64,000 bases of DNA, taken from the NCBI GenBank assembly GCA_021399435.1, contig JAJTUP010000046.1:310001-374000 (forward strand). The letters run 5' to 3'. The notes under the pieces were generated by a model. It was not told the DNA's origin. It saw only the letters and a program-made list of their open reading frames with translations, and made no database searches. A program made the translations under genes and the position numbers. This DNA is from Diaporthe sp. PMI_573. Lineage: Eukaryota > Ascomycota > Sordariomycetes > Diaporthales > Diaporthaceae. Positions within the stretch are counted from its first letter, which is position 1, and each line of letters starts with the position of its first letter. Below, one piece after another: positions 1-11,765 of this stretch.

Positions 1-2055
1 CATCGATGGTCATGTCGGAAGCAAGGCTGAAAATAGAGAATGATCGGTAACTGAGTAATGACCGTCTCGCAGAAAGCGTATAGGCTAAATCGGACAAATA
101 ATCTGTGGTTTTCTTTTCTGACGGCAGTCCCTTCAGGAACTCATGGAGAGTCTCAGCTTGCCTCCGTGTACCGTCCTCGTCGGCAGCCGAAAGAGGGATT
201 ATGGCAAAAGGTATGTGGGGTGCAGGATATGTACCTGGCCCATCCACGCAGCCATTGACGCCGTCGGTGTCGTGCTTTCCGTGGACCGTATCAATACCAA
301 CAGCCACATTCGCGTAGCCGTTCGTGTGCTCTTGTAGGTGCCCAATCGTGTCGCCAGTGGCATGAGTGCCATTGGTGTGCCCGTTCGTATATCCATTGGT
401 TGTGGGAGTAAAGTCGACACCGTTTGTGTGCCCATTCATATATCCTTTCGTACTGCCTCCGGAATGGTTGCCGTTCGCTACAGAGACATGGTTGCCTTGC
501 AAGCCTCGAGTACGTAAGTAGTTATAGGCATCATCTAAAATCACATGAGCATTAGAGCCACCGTAGCCAAAGTTGCTCACAGAAGCTCTGCGGACTGCGG
601 CGGTGGGCCAAGGCACAGGATCCTTGGGGAACTGGTCGCCTAGTATTAGCCGTCTGCCACAGCGAAACGGATCAACATGTCACTTACCCGAAGCCGCGAC
701 CGGACCAAGTCAATGACCTGGTTAGGTTTCTCGAGATTGGAAATTGGCGGGACTATGCCGTTCTCGAGTGCCAGGACTGTCTTTATGACGCTTGCGAGAC
801 CACTGGCACCCTCCAGGTGTCCAATGTTCGACTTCGCGGAACCAACCCAGATGGGGCGTTCCTCTTCGCGATGTTCACCAAACGCCGTACCGATAGCAGC
901 CGCTTCCAAGGGATCACCAACTTTGGTACCGGTGCCGTGGGCTTCGACGTAGTCAGTCTCGGCAAGGCTCAACCCAGCGCGACTGTACGTGCTGCGAAAC
1001 AGATCGATCTGGGCCTGGGTACTTGGCTGCGTAATGCTAGGTGTTCTGCCATCTTGATTCGCGCCAGTGGCCCGGATCACGGCCCGAATGACGTCCCCAT
1101 CCTTCAAGGCCTCAACTAGAGGTTTCAGCACTACAAATCCGAATCCTTCGCCCCGGCTATAACCGTTGGCTCTGTGATCAAAACTATAACAATGTCCATC
1201 GGGTGAGAGAAAATCAGCGTTTGATAATGGGACCGTTTGGCTCTCGGGAGCCATAAGCGTGTTGCCGCCGCAGACCAAGCTCAACCTGGACTCGCCCTGA
1301 ATCAAACTCTGGCATGCAAGGTGCAAGGCGTAAAGCCCACCAGAACATGCGGTGTCAACCGTCAGGGACGGTCCAGAGAGGTCGAAGAAATGACTGATCC
1401 GATTCGATAGCATTGCCGAGCCGAATGAGGTGACGCCGTACCGTGACTGGTGTTCGGGATCCCGGGATTGGATAGCCTCGCCGTCGCGCCCGAAAGAGGC
1501 ACAGAACACCGAGGTAGGAGACCTTACTAGGCATTCCATAGGTATACCAGCTTCGATATGGTTAGTCGGCGAAGAGAAAGCATCATGTTGGTAGGAATTT
1601 GCGAACCATTTTCGAACGCCCTGTACGAGCCCTCCAGGAGACCACGCTGCAGCGGGTCCAGGATGGATGCCTCGGCGGGTGACATATTGAAAAACGGGGC
1701 ATCAAACGCTCGGGGGTCCTCATCCATGAAGTGTGCCTTGCGGACACGGGTCTGAAAAGGTTAGTCGGCAGACATCAAACCTTAACCATATCGTGCCAGC
1801 GAAGACTTACGCTGTCCAATCTTGCAGGATCTGGATGGTAAAATGCTGTTTCGTGCAATTAGGTGCCAAGTCTAGAGCTCTCGCGGTGCCAGTGGAATTC
1901 TCACCATCAAGGTTATAGCGCGAAGGAGGTACTTCTTTGGCAGCGCATCTTCCACTCAGAAGCATTTCCCAAAATGCCTGCGGCGACACAGCCTCTGCAG
2001 GAAACTTCATGTTCATGCCAATAATGGCAATAGGAGTGACCTTGTCGGCATGCAT
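1..2055 (-). CDS. Highly reducing polyketide synthase, N-terminal part (KS domain and KS-AT linker); partial at window edge
   Basis: Iterative type I PKS that would build the cluster's polyketide chain. The start is the ATG at 2055, just before the KS opening motif VTPIAIIGM. Exons by splice signal and phase: 2055-1905, 1845-1811, 1751-1607, 1550-688, and 631 to beyond position 1. Joined, they give a continuous frame with the canonical KS N-terminus. KS catalytic residues are visible: Cys179 in DTACSGG, His315 in EAHGTGT and His355 in NIGHLEG. The domain closes with the [20 protein letters not shown] motif. A low-complexity linker rich in NG and TNG repeats follows, then an [14 protein letters not shown] segment typical of the lead-in to the acyltransferase domain of reducing PKSs. 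AT, DH, ER, KR and ACP lie outside the window, so product chemistry cannot be inferred. It is divergent from the P450 and shares its upstream region. No defect is seen in the part present. Intron 3 uses a less usual GTTCGC donor. Confidence 0.93.
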
Positions 2056-2534
2056 GGTGAGAGAATTCTTTCTAGGCGCAAGGAAGTCCGATCGCTTCGC
2101 GATCTCAGAAATAAGTAGGTTGGAAAGGTGGCAAAGTATTTACGTGTGTATCTCAGACGTAGGGGGTTACAGCTATAGATGGTTTGAGAAGAAGAAAATA
2201 CAATGAGCACAGGAATAACAAAGCCCAAACGCAGCCACTTGGGTAGCATTAAATTTTGAGAAATTGTACAGGAGGTAAGACCAATATGTTTAGAAATACC
2301 ATCGCAATACATTCGATGTTGATGTGAATCGCCGACTCGGAGCTTTATACTCAAGGCGTCTTCGAAGCCCTAACACCATAGCGAGCTTACGGCCTGCATG
2401 TTGCTCGACTCTGCAATGTGGGACGATTCCGAGAAACGCACAGATCGCAGCATTATGAATGCAATAGGCGTAGCACTACCGGTGATGCTGCTCGTCTCGG
2501 GTGGTCCAATTGAGGCGGCAGACTCCAATCCAGC

Positions 2535-2543
2535 CGGAGTTAT
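2535..2543 (+). promoter_or_regulatory. Candidate Zn2Cys6 site CGGAGTTAT (PKS/P450 promoter)
   Basis: Exact 9-mer, 55 bp from a second exact copy on the same strand, about 480 bp upstream of the PKS start and 570 bp upstream of the P450 start. Assignment to the cluster regulator is inference from recurrence. Confidence 0.5.
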
Positions 2544-2589
2544 CGATATGGGCCTCCAGCATCTACCTGTCTTCGAAAGATCCCGGGAT

Positions 2590-2598
2590 CGGAGTTAT
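2590..2598 (+). promoter_or_regulatory. Candidate Zn2Cys6 site CGGAGTTAT (PKS/P450 promoter)
   Basis: Second exact copy in this promoter, in the extended form ATCGGAGTTAT that is also seen near 6015 and 11757. Confidence 0.5.
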
Positions 2599-3116
2599 TA
2601 ACCCTGCAGATGCATCAATCCGACAGCTACAATCGTGTGGGCCATGAGATTTCCCCTCCCCCTCTTTTTTGAATGAGGTCTGCACTTGGAATGTACTTTG
2701 GATATGGATATTTGGCATCACCCCTGAGTTTGGGTTGTCCAAGTTGTCAAAATCGTAATTGAAGCATTGAGGGTAACGTCTTCTGGATTTTGGAAATATG
2801 AATGAATGAAGCTCATCGAATATCGACTCTATGAGATTATAGTTAGCTATATTAGGTGTACTTGCTGGGCTGCCGAAAGTATCTACGTTGCATCATCATG
2901 GTCCCGGTAGCTCAGGCGTCGCAATGCGGTACTGGTTCATGCTATAAGAGATCTCGGCTCTAGCAGTGATGAAACCATGTCGGACATTTGAGATATTTTT
3001 CAGATATTTAAACCATGTCTGCCACTTCCCAACGCAGTGGCCTCGTTACTTTAGCCTGCTAGTCAGCATACCAAGTTCAAGCTAAGCACCTTCTTGACAG
3101 AAATTTGACGCTTACA

Positions 3117-5221
3117 ATGGATATTGAGTCGATTATCAGGTATCGATGGTGGATCATCTTTGGCGCGCTCACAGCTGTGCTGTTGTTCAAGCTGTTCTTC
3201 ATTTCCAAACGCTTACAAACCAATGTGCCCAGCGTTCCGTATGTACTGCCCTTTGGTAAGCCCATCCCTAGCCGTTAGTATTCCCGGGGCTCTTATGTTT
3301 GCATACCACGGGGTCGAGCATCATGACTGAGGGCATCCACAGGCCTTGATATCCTTTGGCAAGCGACTTCTCGCTTGCGAGGCCATGCATTCCTGGAATA
3401 CATCCACGAGCTTCTCGACGTGCCTGGACGAACGGTTCTATTCAACTTCTTCGGGACACGGATGATCGTGACTGACAGCTTAGAAAACATCAAGGCTATC
3501 CAACTAGACCAGGTAACAAAACTCAATCCGATGCTACTATACTTTCGTGGCATGCTGAGCAAGCCAGTTCACGGATTTTGTAAAAGGACAACTTCCTCAC
3601 GACGCATTTTACAACATCCTCGGCGACTCGATCTTCGCCAGTGAGTGTCAGGTCACCATTCATCCGTTTCACATTGTCGGGTTGAACGCTTACAAGAATC
3701 AATAGCGGACGGTTTACCTTGGAAGCGAAGCAAGGCCCAATTGGGGCCACATGTAGGCAGCCTGGGCCTGTCACTTCCGTTTTCTTTTCCGTTTCTTCTT
3801 ACCTTTCTGACTCTTCTCTCAGGTCTCAAGAATCCGGCCAAACGATGCATCTATCGCTGAAAACCATGTCCAAAATATGTTACACACGTTTCGTAATGCA
3901 CCTGAGGGGGTGGACATCTATGATATATTTGACAGGCTGCAACTTGATATTGTTACACACGTTTTCCTTGGCGAATCTGCCAACTCTCTGTCTGCAGCTG
4001 GATCGCCGTTCCGTCAGGCGCTAGACACGTTACTGCAGATCAATACCCAGCGTATGCTGTTCGGGTATGAAAGCCGACGCTCATCGGTCCTTCCTCCGTG
4101 GCATAAATGGCAGGCGAGCTGATAAGTGACCGCCCAGACGTCTTGGCATGCTCGTACCAGATTGGCTCTTGGCGCCCGAGGCCTTTCGAGAGCTGAACGG
4201 ATACATGGATCGACTCATTGATAAGACGCTCTCTATTCCAAGAGAACACGTGAAACCGAAGTCACGAACCGAATTCAATCTCATGGAAGACCTGGCCTTC
4301 CAAAAGTGCAGTCGCAAGGTACGTCACGTCTTGTGTGTCTTTCTGGCTCATGTAATTATTGATAGTGGATGAGTGCCGTAGTACGTCAAAGATCAAATAA
4401 TTGCTATCCTCATGGCTGCAAAGGTATGAACGGGTTTGAAGTGACTTATCGATTCCGCGCTTACTCATAAGCAGGATCCCGCGGCTATCCTGATAGCCTG
4501 GACTGTCTACGAGCTTTCTCGTCGGCCAAGACTGGTGCAGATGCTCCAAGACGAGATTCGGCGGTGGTAAGCGATCCCGCGTTAATTTTCATCGACCTGT
4601 ATCATTAATCGCTTCTTCAAAGTATCGGGCTCGATGCGATACCAAGCCTGGAGGATTTGAGGCAGCTGAAACTGCTTAAGAATGTGATAAAGGAATCACA
4701 GAGATTATATCATCCCCTCGGGGTGAACGTCCGAGAAGCCAAGAAAGACATCACACTTCCAGTAGGTGGTGGTCCTGATGGAACACAGCCAGTTCCAGTA
4801 ACGAAGGGTCAGCATATTGGTAAGTCTATACCGGTTCATTCTATTTTCTATGGGGGAATATTGGCTAAGCCCTCACGCACCCGGTGAAGTATATTCTGTA
4901 GCGGGACTTCAGCGCAACGAAGCTATTCATGGCGGCAGCGCGCACAGTTGGGACCCTGCCAGATGGGAACACTGGACTCCAAAAGCCGGCGAGTTTCTGC
5001 CCTACAGCATTGGTCCACGGACCTGTCTCGGGAAGGTGTTTGGGCAGTTTCAGATTGAGTATACCCTGGTGCGCATCCTCCAAGAGTTTGAATACATTGA
5101 GTGGTGTGGCTCTGGGGTTGTTGGGGGCGGTGGCACCGAACAAATGAGAACTAAGCTTGAGTTGAACACAAAAATGGCACAACCTGCTATCTGCAGCTTT
5201 CGCCCACGACAATGGACTTGA
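3117..5221 (+). CDS. Cytochrome P450 monooxygenase, CYP52-like architecture
   Basis: Membrane-anchored haem monooxygenase, probably oxidising the cluster's polyketide or fatty-acyl intermediate. Ten exons: 3117-3255, 3343-3512, 3568-3640, 3706-3752, 3823-4064, 4138-4318, 4382-4423, 4475-4566, 4623-4819, 4890-5221. All phases agree and give 504 residues, a normal P450 length. Residues 10-30 form an N-terminal hydrophobic anchor. The I-helix reads AAKDPAA around residue 299, the K-helix ExxR is ESQR at 353-356, and the haem motif YSIGPRTCLG has Cys440. Two departures from consensus are seen: Pro in place of the I-helix Thr after Asp, and Tyr in place of Phe at the start of the haem motif. The overall pattern resembles fungal alkane/fatty-acid hydroxylase-like P450s. 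It is divergent from the PKS. The substrate is unknown. Confidence 0.9.
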
Positions 5222-5549
5222 AAGGAGAAGCCAGTTCCAAACAGGAAAGACTATGCACGAGGAAGAATTTGGGAGATTACCAAGCCACGAGCTAGATACG
5301 AATAATAAGTCTTTCCATAGCAGTATTGAACTTGAATTCATTTCAAATGTTGCTGTAGCATGCTGGCGAATTGAGATAGGAAATATTGGAGGAGGGGAGG
5401 CGGTAGATAGGTCTATTTGATATAGACGAGCTACGTAATCAATAGTTACAGGCCCTATAAATAAGGCTAAGCTGAAGTAGCTATATACAGTGTAGACTAC
5501 CCGTTGGAGAGTACTAGGCACTAAACATGGCATGTTTGGCAATTCATGC

Positions 5550-5785
5550 CATCCCTTTGGGGGCCAGAACAGCGACACTTTGCCAAGACCACAGGGGAAC
5601 CTTGGAACCCGCCTTTTCTCCAATTCGCGCGCCTCTGACGAGATGCAGCCCAGTCCTGATATAAGGGTCAGGGCTGGACAATCGATAAGGGGTCTGCAAC
5701 TAATGAGAAAGTGTATAAGTTGGAGAGAAAGTGGGCCCCCTGGTGGTCTTGGCAAAGTGTCGCTGTTCTGGCGCCCGAAGGGATG
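5550..5785. mobile_element. MITE-like element with ~53-bp terminal inverted repeats
   Basis: The left terminus at 5550-5603 (starting CATCCCTTTGGGGGCCAGAA) is repeated in inverted orientation at 5733-5785 with few mismatches. Both share the core CCAGAACAGCGACACTTTGC. The interior, about 130 bp, has no coding potential. A clear target-site duplication is not visible, so the superfamily is not assigned. Confidence 0.75.
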
Positions 5786-6014
5786 AAGAAGTAACATCAT
5801 ATGTTATTCTAAGATAGCGTGTTAATTTGACATAGCATGTTAGCAAAAAGGTCATAGCGCTTGGTCTGTGTGCCTTCGGGGCGAGGGGGGAAAAATGCAA
5901 ATGATCCGGCCGCAAGTCAAACTCGCATACTGGCTATTTCTCACCTACCGCTCTGACCCCTGCGCTACGGAGATTACAGAGCTTTGTTGAAGCCTTTGCT
6001 TTATTAGGCATTAT

Positions 6015-6023
6015 ATAACTCCG
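6015..6023 (-). promoter_or_regulatory. Candidate Zn2Cys6 site CGGAGTTAT
   Basis: Exact match on the minus strand (ATAACTCCG on plus). It lies between convergent genes, so its role as a promoter element is doubtful. Confidence 0.3.
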
Positions 6024-6218
6024 ATAGCTCCGGGCCAAGCTCGCACGGACCAGGCGCTATACCCTTTTCGCCAACATGCCATGTCAAATCATCATGCCAT
6101 GGAAGAACTGATGGCTGACCTCCTCTAATATCCCCCAATGGGTCGATTATAAAAATAAACCTCAAATATCCAGTGTTTAATAGAATTTTGAAAAATCATA
6201 GAAACATTTTATCTAAGT

Positions 6219-7275
6219 TTACCTATCAAGTATATCATCAAAAAAGTCAAACATAGCCTTCCAAACGTCCCCTGCTTCGCGGCTTACTATATTTAAATGA
6301 CCGTAGCCTCCACCCCAAAATAGTCTCTTTGGTGTTTTGAGCTTATCAAAGACGGCGCTTTGCTCCTGTGGGGGCGCTATGTCATCCTTCCCAGCGACCA
6401 TCATCATGGTAGGAATTCCTTCAAGCATCTCTTCAAGTATTTCACAAGGGCGAAATTGGGCTATCTTGTACCAAGATTGGAGCGTAATTTGGGGAGGAAA
6501 AGTCGGAGCAGCATTGACGGCATCCTGCCAGAGTCTGTAGCCCTCCCTACCGCCTGCGCCGCCAGCCCCTGCGTAGCCGATGATGTTATCTCCACTGCTG
6601 TTGTACGGAGGGGCCATGACTGGCTTGTTTCCTCTCAGCTGTGACTCGCGGTCCCTCATTAGGATAGCAAAGGCTTTTGCTCTCCTGTCCGGTCTGACCA
6701 TGGAAAACATGGGACACACCATCACGAGCCCTGCGACGCGTCTGTCGAGGGCTGCCGCCACTGCGCCAACGGTGGCTCCTAGAGAGACTCCCCAGATCAC
6801 AATTCGCTTCTCATCGACGCTTGGATGTCCTTTGATCCAGGAAACAACATCTTTGAGTGTGCCAAGAACATCATTAGCTCATCATCTTTCTTGTCTCCAT
6901 TATGTTCAGCTCGACGTTTGCGCTTACCGGAGACATCCTCAACCATTCTCCACGGGTCTACCTGAGCCCTTGGCACGCCTCCACTGCCACCTACGCTCCT
7001 TGGATCGTAGACCAGTACATTATAGCCCCTTGAATGGAGTATCTCGGCTTTTTCTCCCACCCACAACTCTTTAGGTAAACAGAACTATAACAGCGTGGAT
7101 TTAGCTGGGCCCGTTGTATGAATCTACGCTGGGATTGACGTACTCCTTGAACCATGACAATGGCTGGGGCTGGCGGCCCTTCGGCCTCGTAAAACCACCC
7201 TTCGAGCTCGATTCCGTCTATAGTCTTGCAATAGACCGTGCGACGAGTAGATGAGATGCCTCCATACGAGCCCAT
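6219..7275 (-). CDS. Alpha/beta hydrolase of the AK-toxin AKT2-like type
   Basis: Serine hydrolase that may release or process an acyl intermediate. The start is the ATG at 7275 in a good context (CACCATGGG); the frame upstream of it begins only with TTG. Exons 7275-7144, 7066-6928 and 6877-6219 give 309 residues. The fold and triad are clear: YDPRSVGGSGG after the first strands, nucleophile Ser122 in GVSLGA, acid in AGKDDIAPP (Asp255/256) and His284 in GYGHLN. The RDRESQLRGN segment and general layout match the family of the Alternaria EDA-toxin hydrolase AKT2 (from memory of that family). The C-terminus, ILDR, is not a peroxisomal signal, unlike what is reported for AKT2. Intron 2 is short (50 nt) and ends GATGAG. 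It is convergent with the P450 and in the same orientation as the regulator upstream. Confidence 0.88.
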
Positions 7276-7559
7276 GGTGAGGATGGAATGTTGGGTCAGA
7301 ATGTGTCCAGTTTGCAATGATTTGAGAGGAAACGGGATGTCATGGGACGGTAAATTCTCAATAATGCAACTATTCTGCTGTTTCAGTGAAATATGTGAAA
7401 GACGTTTCTTGAGCTAAGTAGAATCCTCGGTCTTTGACCCTTGTGTGTAATGAGATGACGATGAATTCACCAGTTAGTCTTTCCCCATATATAGCTAGTC
7501 CTCCATGGGGCATATAGAAGGATCGCATTCTGTTGGTGTTGCTGTTAGACTTTGCTCCA

Positions 7560-7568
7560 CGGAGTAAT
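7560..7568 (+). promoter_or_regulatory. Candidate Zn2Cys6 site CGGAGTAAT (hydrolase promoter)
   Basis: Variant of the recurrent cluster motif, about 285 bp upstream of the hydrolase start. Confidence 0.4.
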
Positions 7569-8133
7569 CCAGATCGTACCATAAATGTCTGTACATCTCC
7601 GGGCTGGTTCCTGACATGGTTCCCGATCCGGCCGGCGTGATAGCTCTTGGCAACCGGAACAAATCTTCACATGCGAGCAGTATTGCAAGCGTGGGCCGAT
7701 GGTTTCATTCGCAAGGTTTCCAAAAGCGCGACTTTGGTTTGTATGCCTTGAGAGGACTGCACCGCCTTGCTTTGCTGATTTTACATGTCCCTTGCGATGA
7801 CGACATTGGAGTATTGTAAGCAAGTGCGTTTGCTGGAATATATCTTACAAACAACTATAAGCTTGGGATATATTACCAAGTTTGCCCGGCTTATGAGTTT
7901 TCTCGCTGGAGATGAGTAACTCGATCGCCAGCCTGACGGCCTGCTGAAATCTTATTGGTATGATTCCCAAAGCATGGACAAGTGTAGTTGGGAGGGGCCT
8001 TAGCCTTCCGAGACATAGCTCACTGTCACGGAATCAAAGAGCTTATTTTGCTCTTTAGTGAAGATGACATGGGATCGCTTTCACTGCGCAGCATTATGCT
8101 ATGGTGTGTCATATTGCTACATGTACAGAATCT

Positions 8134-8142
8134 CGGAGTAAC
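8134..8142 (+). promoter_or_regulatory. Candidate Zn2Cys6 site CGGAGTAAC
   Basis: Variant of the recurrent motif preceded by T (TCGGAGTAAC), between the hydrolase and the regulator gene. Confidence 0.35.
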
Positions 8143-8700
8143 TTGTGCGTCTCTCACCATCAGCCTTTCGAAATGATGTCTGCTTACGTCACACGATCCT
8201 CGGACATCGTCAATGCCACAAGTAGGTTCACCTTTCTGCAGTTCCCAGAAGCCCTGGGTTCGGCATTTCTGAGCGGCGGCTAAGTTGGCTCTGTCTTTTT
8301 CTCCCCCAGTCAACGCCCTCTTCCTTTCTCAGGGCTACAAGTCTGCTACTGAGAGAGTTGCTAATAGCTCTCGTCGACCTCTCCACGCTGTAAAGCCCTT
8401 CTTCATAGGGATAATAACATAGTCCAAGTGCTAAGACATTTCGTCCGCTCAGGTCATGTGTATTTTCAAGTTCACCGTGCTCTCATAGAGACCATCTTGT
8501 TTAGGTGAGGAGGTTCTTATAGACAGCATTAGCTGGAACATGAGTTTCATAATGTCGATAGGTCCGGGGAGTGCCAGTTATGCGTCTCAATTACTCTATA
8601 GAAGACCGTTTTACAAATAATCCAAAGGACTGTGGCATCAATCATAAACAACTTCTTGAACCAGGAATGCGCAAAAGCTCAGAACAAGCTCTAAGCCATC

Positions 8701-10918
8701 TTAAACATCGCAAAATAAAAACCTTTCCAAAATACTGTCCGCACAGGTCATATTTTCTATGTTACCAACAGACTTTATTTCGCTTTCCTTCTGGTTCATT
8801 TCAAATACATCGCCTATCGCCTCGATGATGCTGCAAAGCTGGTTACTAAATAGGCTAGCAAGATCTGGCCAAGGGTCCAAAAGTTCATTGCATAATTTCA
8901 GGGGAACAAGGGTCAGTGGGTGCAACTGTAAGACGGATGTCAATTCGCACGAAGATCTCATTATAACGACAGATGAATGGGAGAAGGATACTGACCTCTC
9001 GTCCGTTCAGCTCCAGCAAATTGTACATCAAGACAGTCAGGTGTTGCGCGGCGATCGAAGCCTTCTCGGTGCAGTCCGGAGCGACACACTCGCTCCCCAG
9101 GGGCGCCAGGAACATCGTCAACGTGCGGTGGTGGTATAGGATAAGGGTGATCCACATGGTTCCGAGGAATAAGCGAGTTGAATCCGCATTGTGGGCCTTA
9201 ACCCTGCCGCCCATGACAAAAGCCTGGACATGCTGTGTCAGACTGTCCACCAGCTGCTGATGTCGGGCCCAGAACGTGTCAGGCTCGGTGCAGTGGCTTT
9301 CCTCTGAGAGCGACTTAGAACGATGAGATATGACATCGCTGCAGAGGCTGGCTAGCAAAATGTGCTCATTAAAGATCGGAAATGGCCTCTGTAACTGGAA
9401 GCTCGGATTGTCGAGAATCTCGTTGAGATAGACAGGGATGGCGACGTTCCCCTTCTGAAAATCATCATCTGAATCTGGAATCGGGACAGTCATCTAATGC
9501 CTATTAGTCAATCATTTCCCTTCATCACGTCTCGAAGGCATCTGCGAGATGGGGAGTTTGCGATCAAGCTTGACTTACATGATCACCAAAAGTACAAGGT
9601 GAGTTATTTCGCAGACTGATGAAGCAATCAAGGCAGAAGGCAAGCCAGAACGTCCGTCTTTTCTCGTCGACATCAATCCAGTCCGTCGTTAAAGCCAAAT
9701 TGGGCGCCCAGCTGGGGAGATTCTGGGTGAAACTTAGTTGAATCAATGAGAAAGCACGTCCAGCTGTGATCCACCCTCGCCGGAAGTCTACATGTTTGAG
9801 CTCGTACAAGGAAAGCAACAACAGAGCCTGCACCTGCTCGAGGTCATCAGGCCCGTCGGTCGACGTGACTCTATCCGTACACGCAGCTTCGATTCTTTGC
9901 ATTCTTTGTAGGGCGCAGCGATAAAGACCATCCGTAAAGCCATGATCATATTCAGTTGCTGCGGATGCTGCAATGGTCCACATGCAATATTGTAGACATT
10001 CCTTGGTAATAGACTTATCCGTCCTGGAACTCCAGGACATGTAGCGCCGGTAGTGAAGGATGGGAACCAAAGGGTGTATTTTGTGCCAGTACACTTGGTC
10101 GCTTCGAGCCGGCCAGTATGTCAGCACGAAGTTCCCCCTTGAGAATCAGCTGGGATTTGATCCAAAGACTTCACTTACAGGATTGATTGCGTTGGACTTG
10201 ATGAGCCAGTAGGTGTGTCAGGACAGGTAAATGTTGATACCGTAGCAATGGAGGCCCTGCGGTCTGGGGTCAGACTCGCAGGTGACAAGGCCTCAAGATC
10301 GAAGCCGTCCAAGGACATGGCTGTATTCTGGCCTAGTTCAAGTGCTGTCCAGGCTGGCGCCGCGCTGGAAGGTGGAAATGGAGAAAGAGGATCATGGGAT
10401 ACATCCTGTAGCACAGGAAATTCTAGGGACGGGGATGGTTGCGAGAGCCACGTTGTTGGTTGTTGGGTGATTTGACATAGAACATATTCTAACGAGGCTG
10501 CCCTTCACAGTTAGAACTTCTGTGTCTGATAGAGCGAAACATTGGAAATAAAATGGCAGGCACAAGCCAAGCAAGTATGCACGAGAACTTGTATTGCAGA
10601 GGCAAGACAGCCAGGAGGGATGGGGGATAACAAACCAAGGCGCTCCTGAAGGTCTTTCAAGTACCCAGGCTTAGGTCCTCGGGGTGCAAGCACCGTGGTG
10701 TACTGGCAGGTTAGGCTTGAACTCTCGCATGCGCCGCAAATCGGCTGTTTCCTGTCGCATCTTAACTTTCTGCCACGACATTCGTGGCAAGCGGCGCCTG
10801 GTCTCTGTCGGGATCGTGAAGAGGAAGAAGCTTGGTTGGAATCGGTCGGCCTGCGAGATTTGGCTGCTTTCCCGTCGTTGCGGGTGTTGCCAGATTTTGC
10901 CAGTGGTGTTGGAGCCAT
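8701..10918 (-). CDS. Zn(II)2Cys6 transcription factor with fungal-specific TF domain; likely cluster regulator
   Basis: Nuclear DNA-binding activator. Exons 10918-10636, 10497-10179, 10137-9579, 9493-8996 and 8925-8701 are phase-consistent and give 627 residues; an in-frame ATG at 10990 would add 24. The binuclear zinc cluster is complete: Cys44, 47, 54, 61, 64 and 71 in [12 protein letters not shown]...C..C...C. A short basic linker and a coiled segment (LQERLASLE type) spanning intron 1 follow. The middle homology region starts at [17 protein letters not shown] and includes the [11 protein letters not shown] and [14 protein letters not shown] helices. It ends with the conserved [12 protein letters not shown] segment in the last exon. 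It sits centrally in the cluster and is divergent from the first MFS gene across about 1 kb that carries three copies of the proposed binding motif, which would fit autoregulation. Confidence 0.92.
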
Positions 10919-11577
10919 TGATTCGTAGCTTGATGAATACAGAAATGGACAACGTCTTGATTCCGTTGAAGGGCGAGAGACAAGTAGCATGTATCAGAAT
11001 GAGGGCGAACCCCTATAGATATCTCCCAACCTCTCTTGGGACGTAGTGGTCCAAATTATACACATCTGCCCCACATTATCGATGACGGAATTCACGTGCG
11101 AAGTTTAATGTTGACAACCCACGTGGAAACTACCGTAGGCCCGATACAGCATAATGTAAACAAGCATATAGAGGTCATACCGGAGTTAGGAAGAAAGATT
11201 ACACGGTTTCAGGCAGAGGTCACGGCAGATGACTACCTAGATATGGACTATACCACACGCTTCCAACACCTGACAACACAAGAGCTAAAATTCATCCGAC
11301 GCATCAAGACGTAGAAGAAGAAATGTGCCATGGGTCTGAAGTCGACACACACACGGCATATAGGTATGAAACCTGAAATCGGAAATCTTACAGCATCTGT
11401 TCGCTGGAGCGGTGGTCCGGGATGTGGGTTGGGTCGTGCTATTACCATTAGAGCCATTGCACACATCTGAGCTTGCAGCAGGGGCATGCTCAAACCGTGT
11501 CACTCGCGCACACACATGTCAGCTAGCACAAAAGCCTCAGCTGCAACGATTCGGTCTGCCGTCTGGCCGAGAAACTT

Positions 11578-11586
11578 CGGAGTTAT
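11578..11586 (+). promoter_or_regulatory. Candidate Zn2Cys6 site CGGAGTTAT
   Basis: Exact copy (TTCGGAGTTATTAC), about 460 bp upstream of the MFS start and 660 bp upstream of the regulator start. Confidence 0.5.
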
Positions 11587-11756
11587 TACACTAAGACATA
11601 CATTTGGCGTAAAGCGTTGGTAAAGCGGCCGTTGTGTGGTGAGCGCATATGGGCCGATCAATCGGTCGGTATGTGGGAGGTGAATCGATCGATAAAACCT
11701 TGTAACATTACGACTGTGTCGGTTCTCTTGCCGAGGCATTTAGGGTAATGCCGTAT

Positions 11757-11765
11757 CGGAGTTAT
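11757..11765 (+). promoter_or_regulatory. Candidate Zn2Cys6 site CGGAGTTAT
   Basis: Exact copy (ATCGGAGTTATCAG), about 280 bp upstream of the MFS start. Confidence 0.5.

Larger units (their letters stand above)
2056..3116. promoter_or_regulatory. Bidirectional intergenic region between PKS and P450
   Basis: About 1.06 kb of non-coding DNA between two divergent genes. It contains two exact copies of the cluster motif CGGAGTTAT, at 2535 and 2590, and a related TCGGAGCTTTAT at about 2334. A 67-codon plus-strand ORF at 2398-2601 overlaps the motifs, has no recognisable similarity and is not called. Confidence 0.6.
5222..6218. other. Convergent intergenic region, P450 3' end to hydrolase 3' end
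   Basis: No supported gene. It holds the 236-bp MITE at 5550-5785 and one exact CGGAGTTAT on the minus strand at 6015. A long minus-strand ORF (5800-4865) is a shadow running antisense through P450 exon 10 and the MITE. Confidence 0.6.
7276..8700. promoter_or_regulatory. Intergenic: hydrolase promoter and downstream flank of the regulator gene
   Basis: 1.4 kb without a supported gene. It has candidate regulator sites CGGAGTAAT at 7560 (about 285 bp upstream of the hydrolase ATG) and CGGAGTAAC at 8134. Several 60-95 codon ORFs on both strands show no recognisable similarity. Confidence 0.5.

Noticed and set aside
36..435. Plus- and minus-strand ORFs over the PKS linker in other frames
   Set aside because: The correct minus frame reads continuously from the KS end through the NG-rich linker to the edge; the others are shadows.
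2398..2601. 67-codon plus-strand ORF in the PKS/P450 gap
   Set aside because: No recognisable similarity, and it overlaps the two CGGAGTTAT motifs in a divergent promoter.
4865..5800. 311-codon minus-strand ORF
   Set aside because: It runs antisense through the well-supported last P450 exon and then through one MITE terminus; no family features. A shadow ORF.
7276..7317. Longer N-terminus for the hydrolase
   Set aside because: The upstream extension begins with TTG; the ATG at 7275 has a good context and fits family length.
7370..8313. Several 70-95 codon ORFs between hydrolase and regulator
   Set aside because: Mutually overlapping on both strands, no domain and no consistent intron structure.
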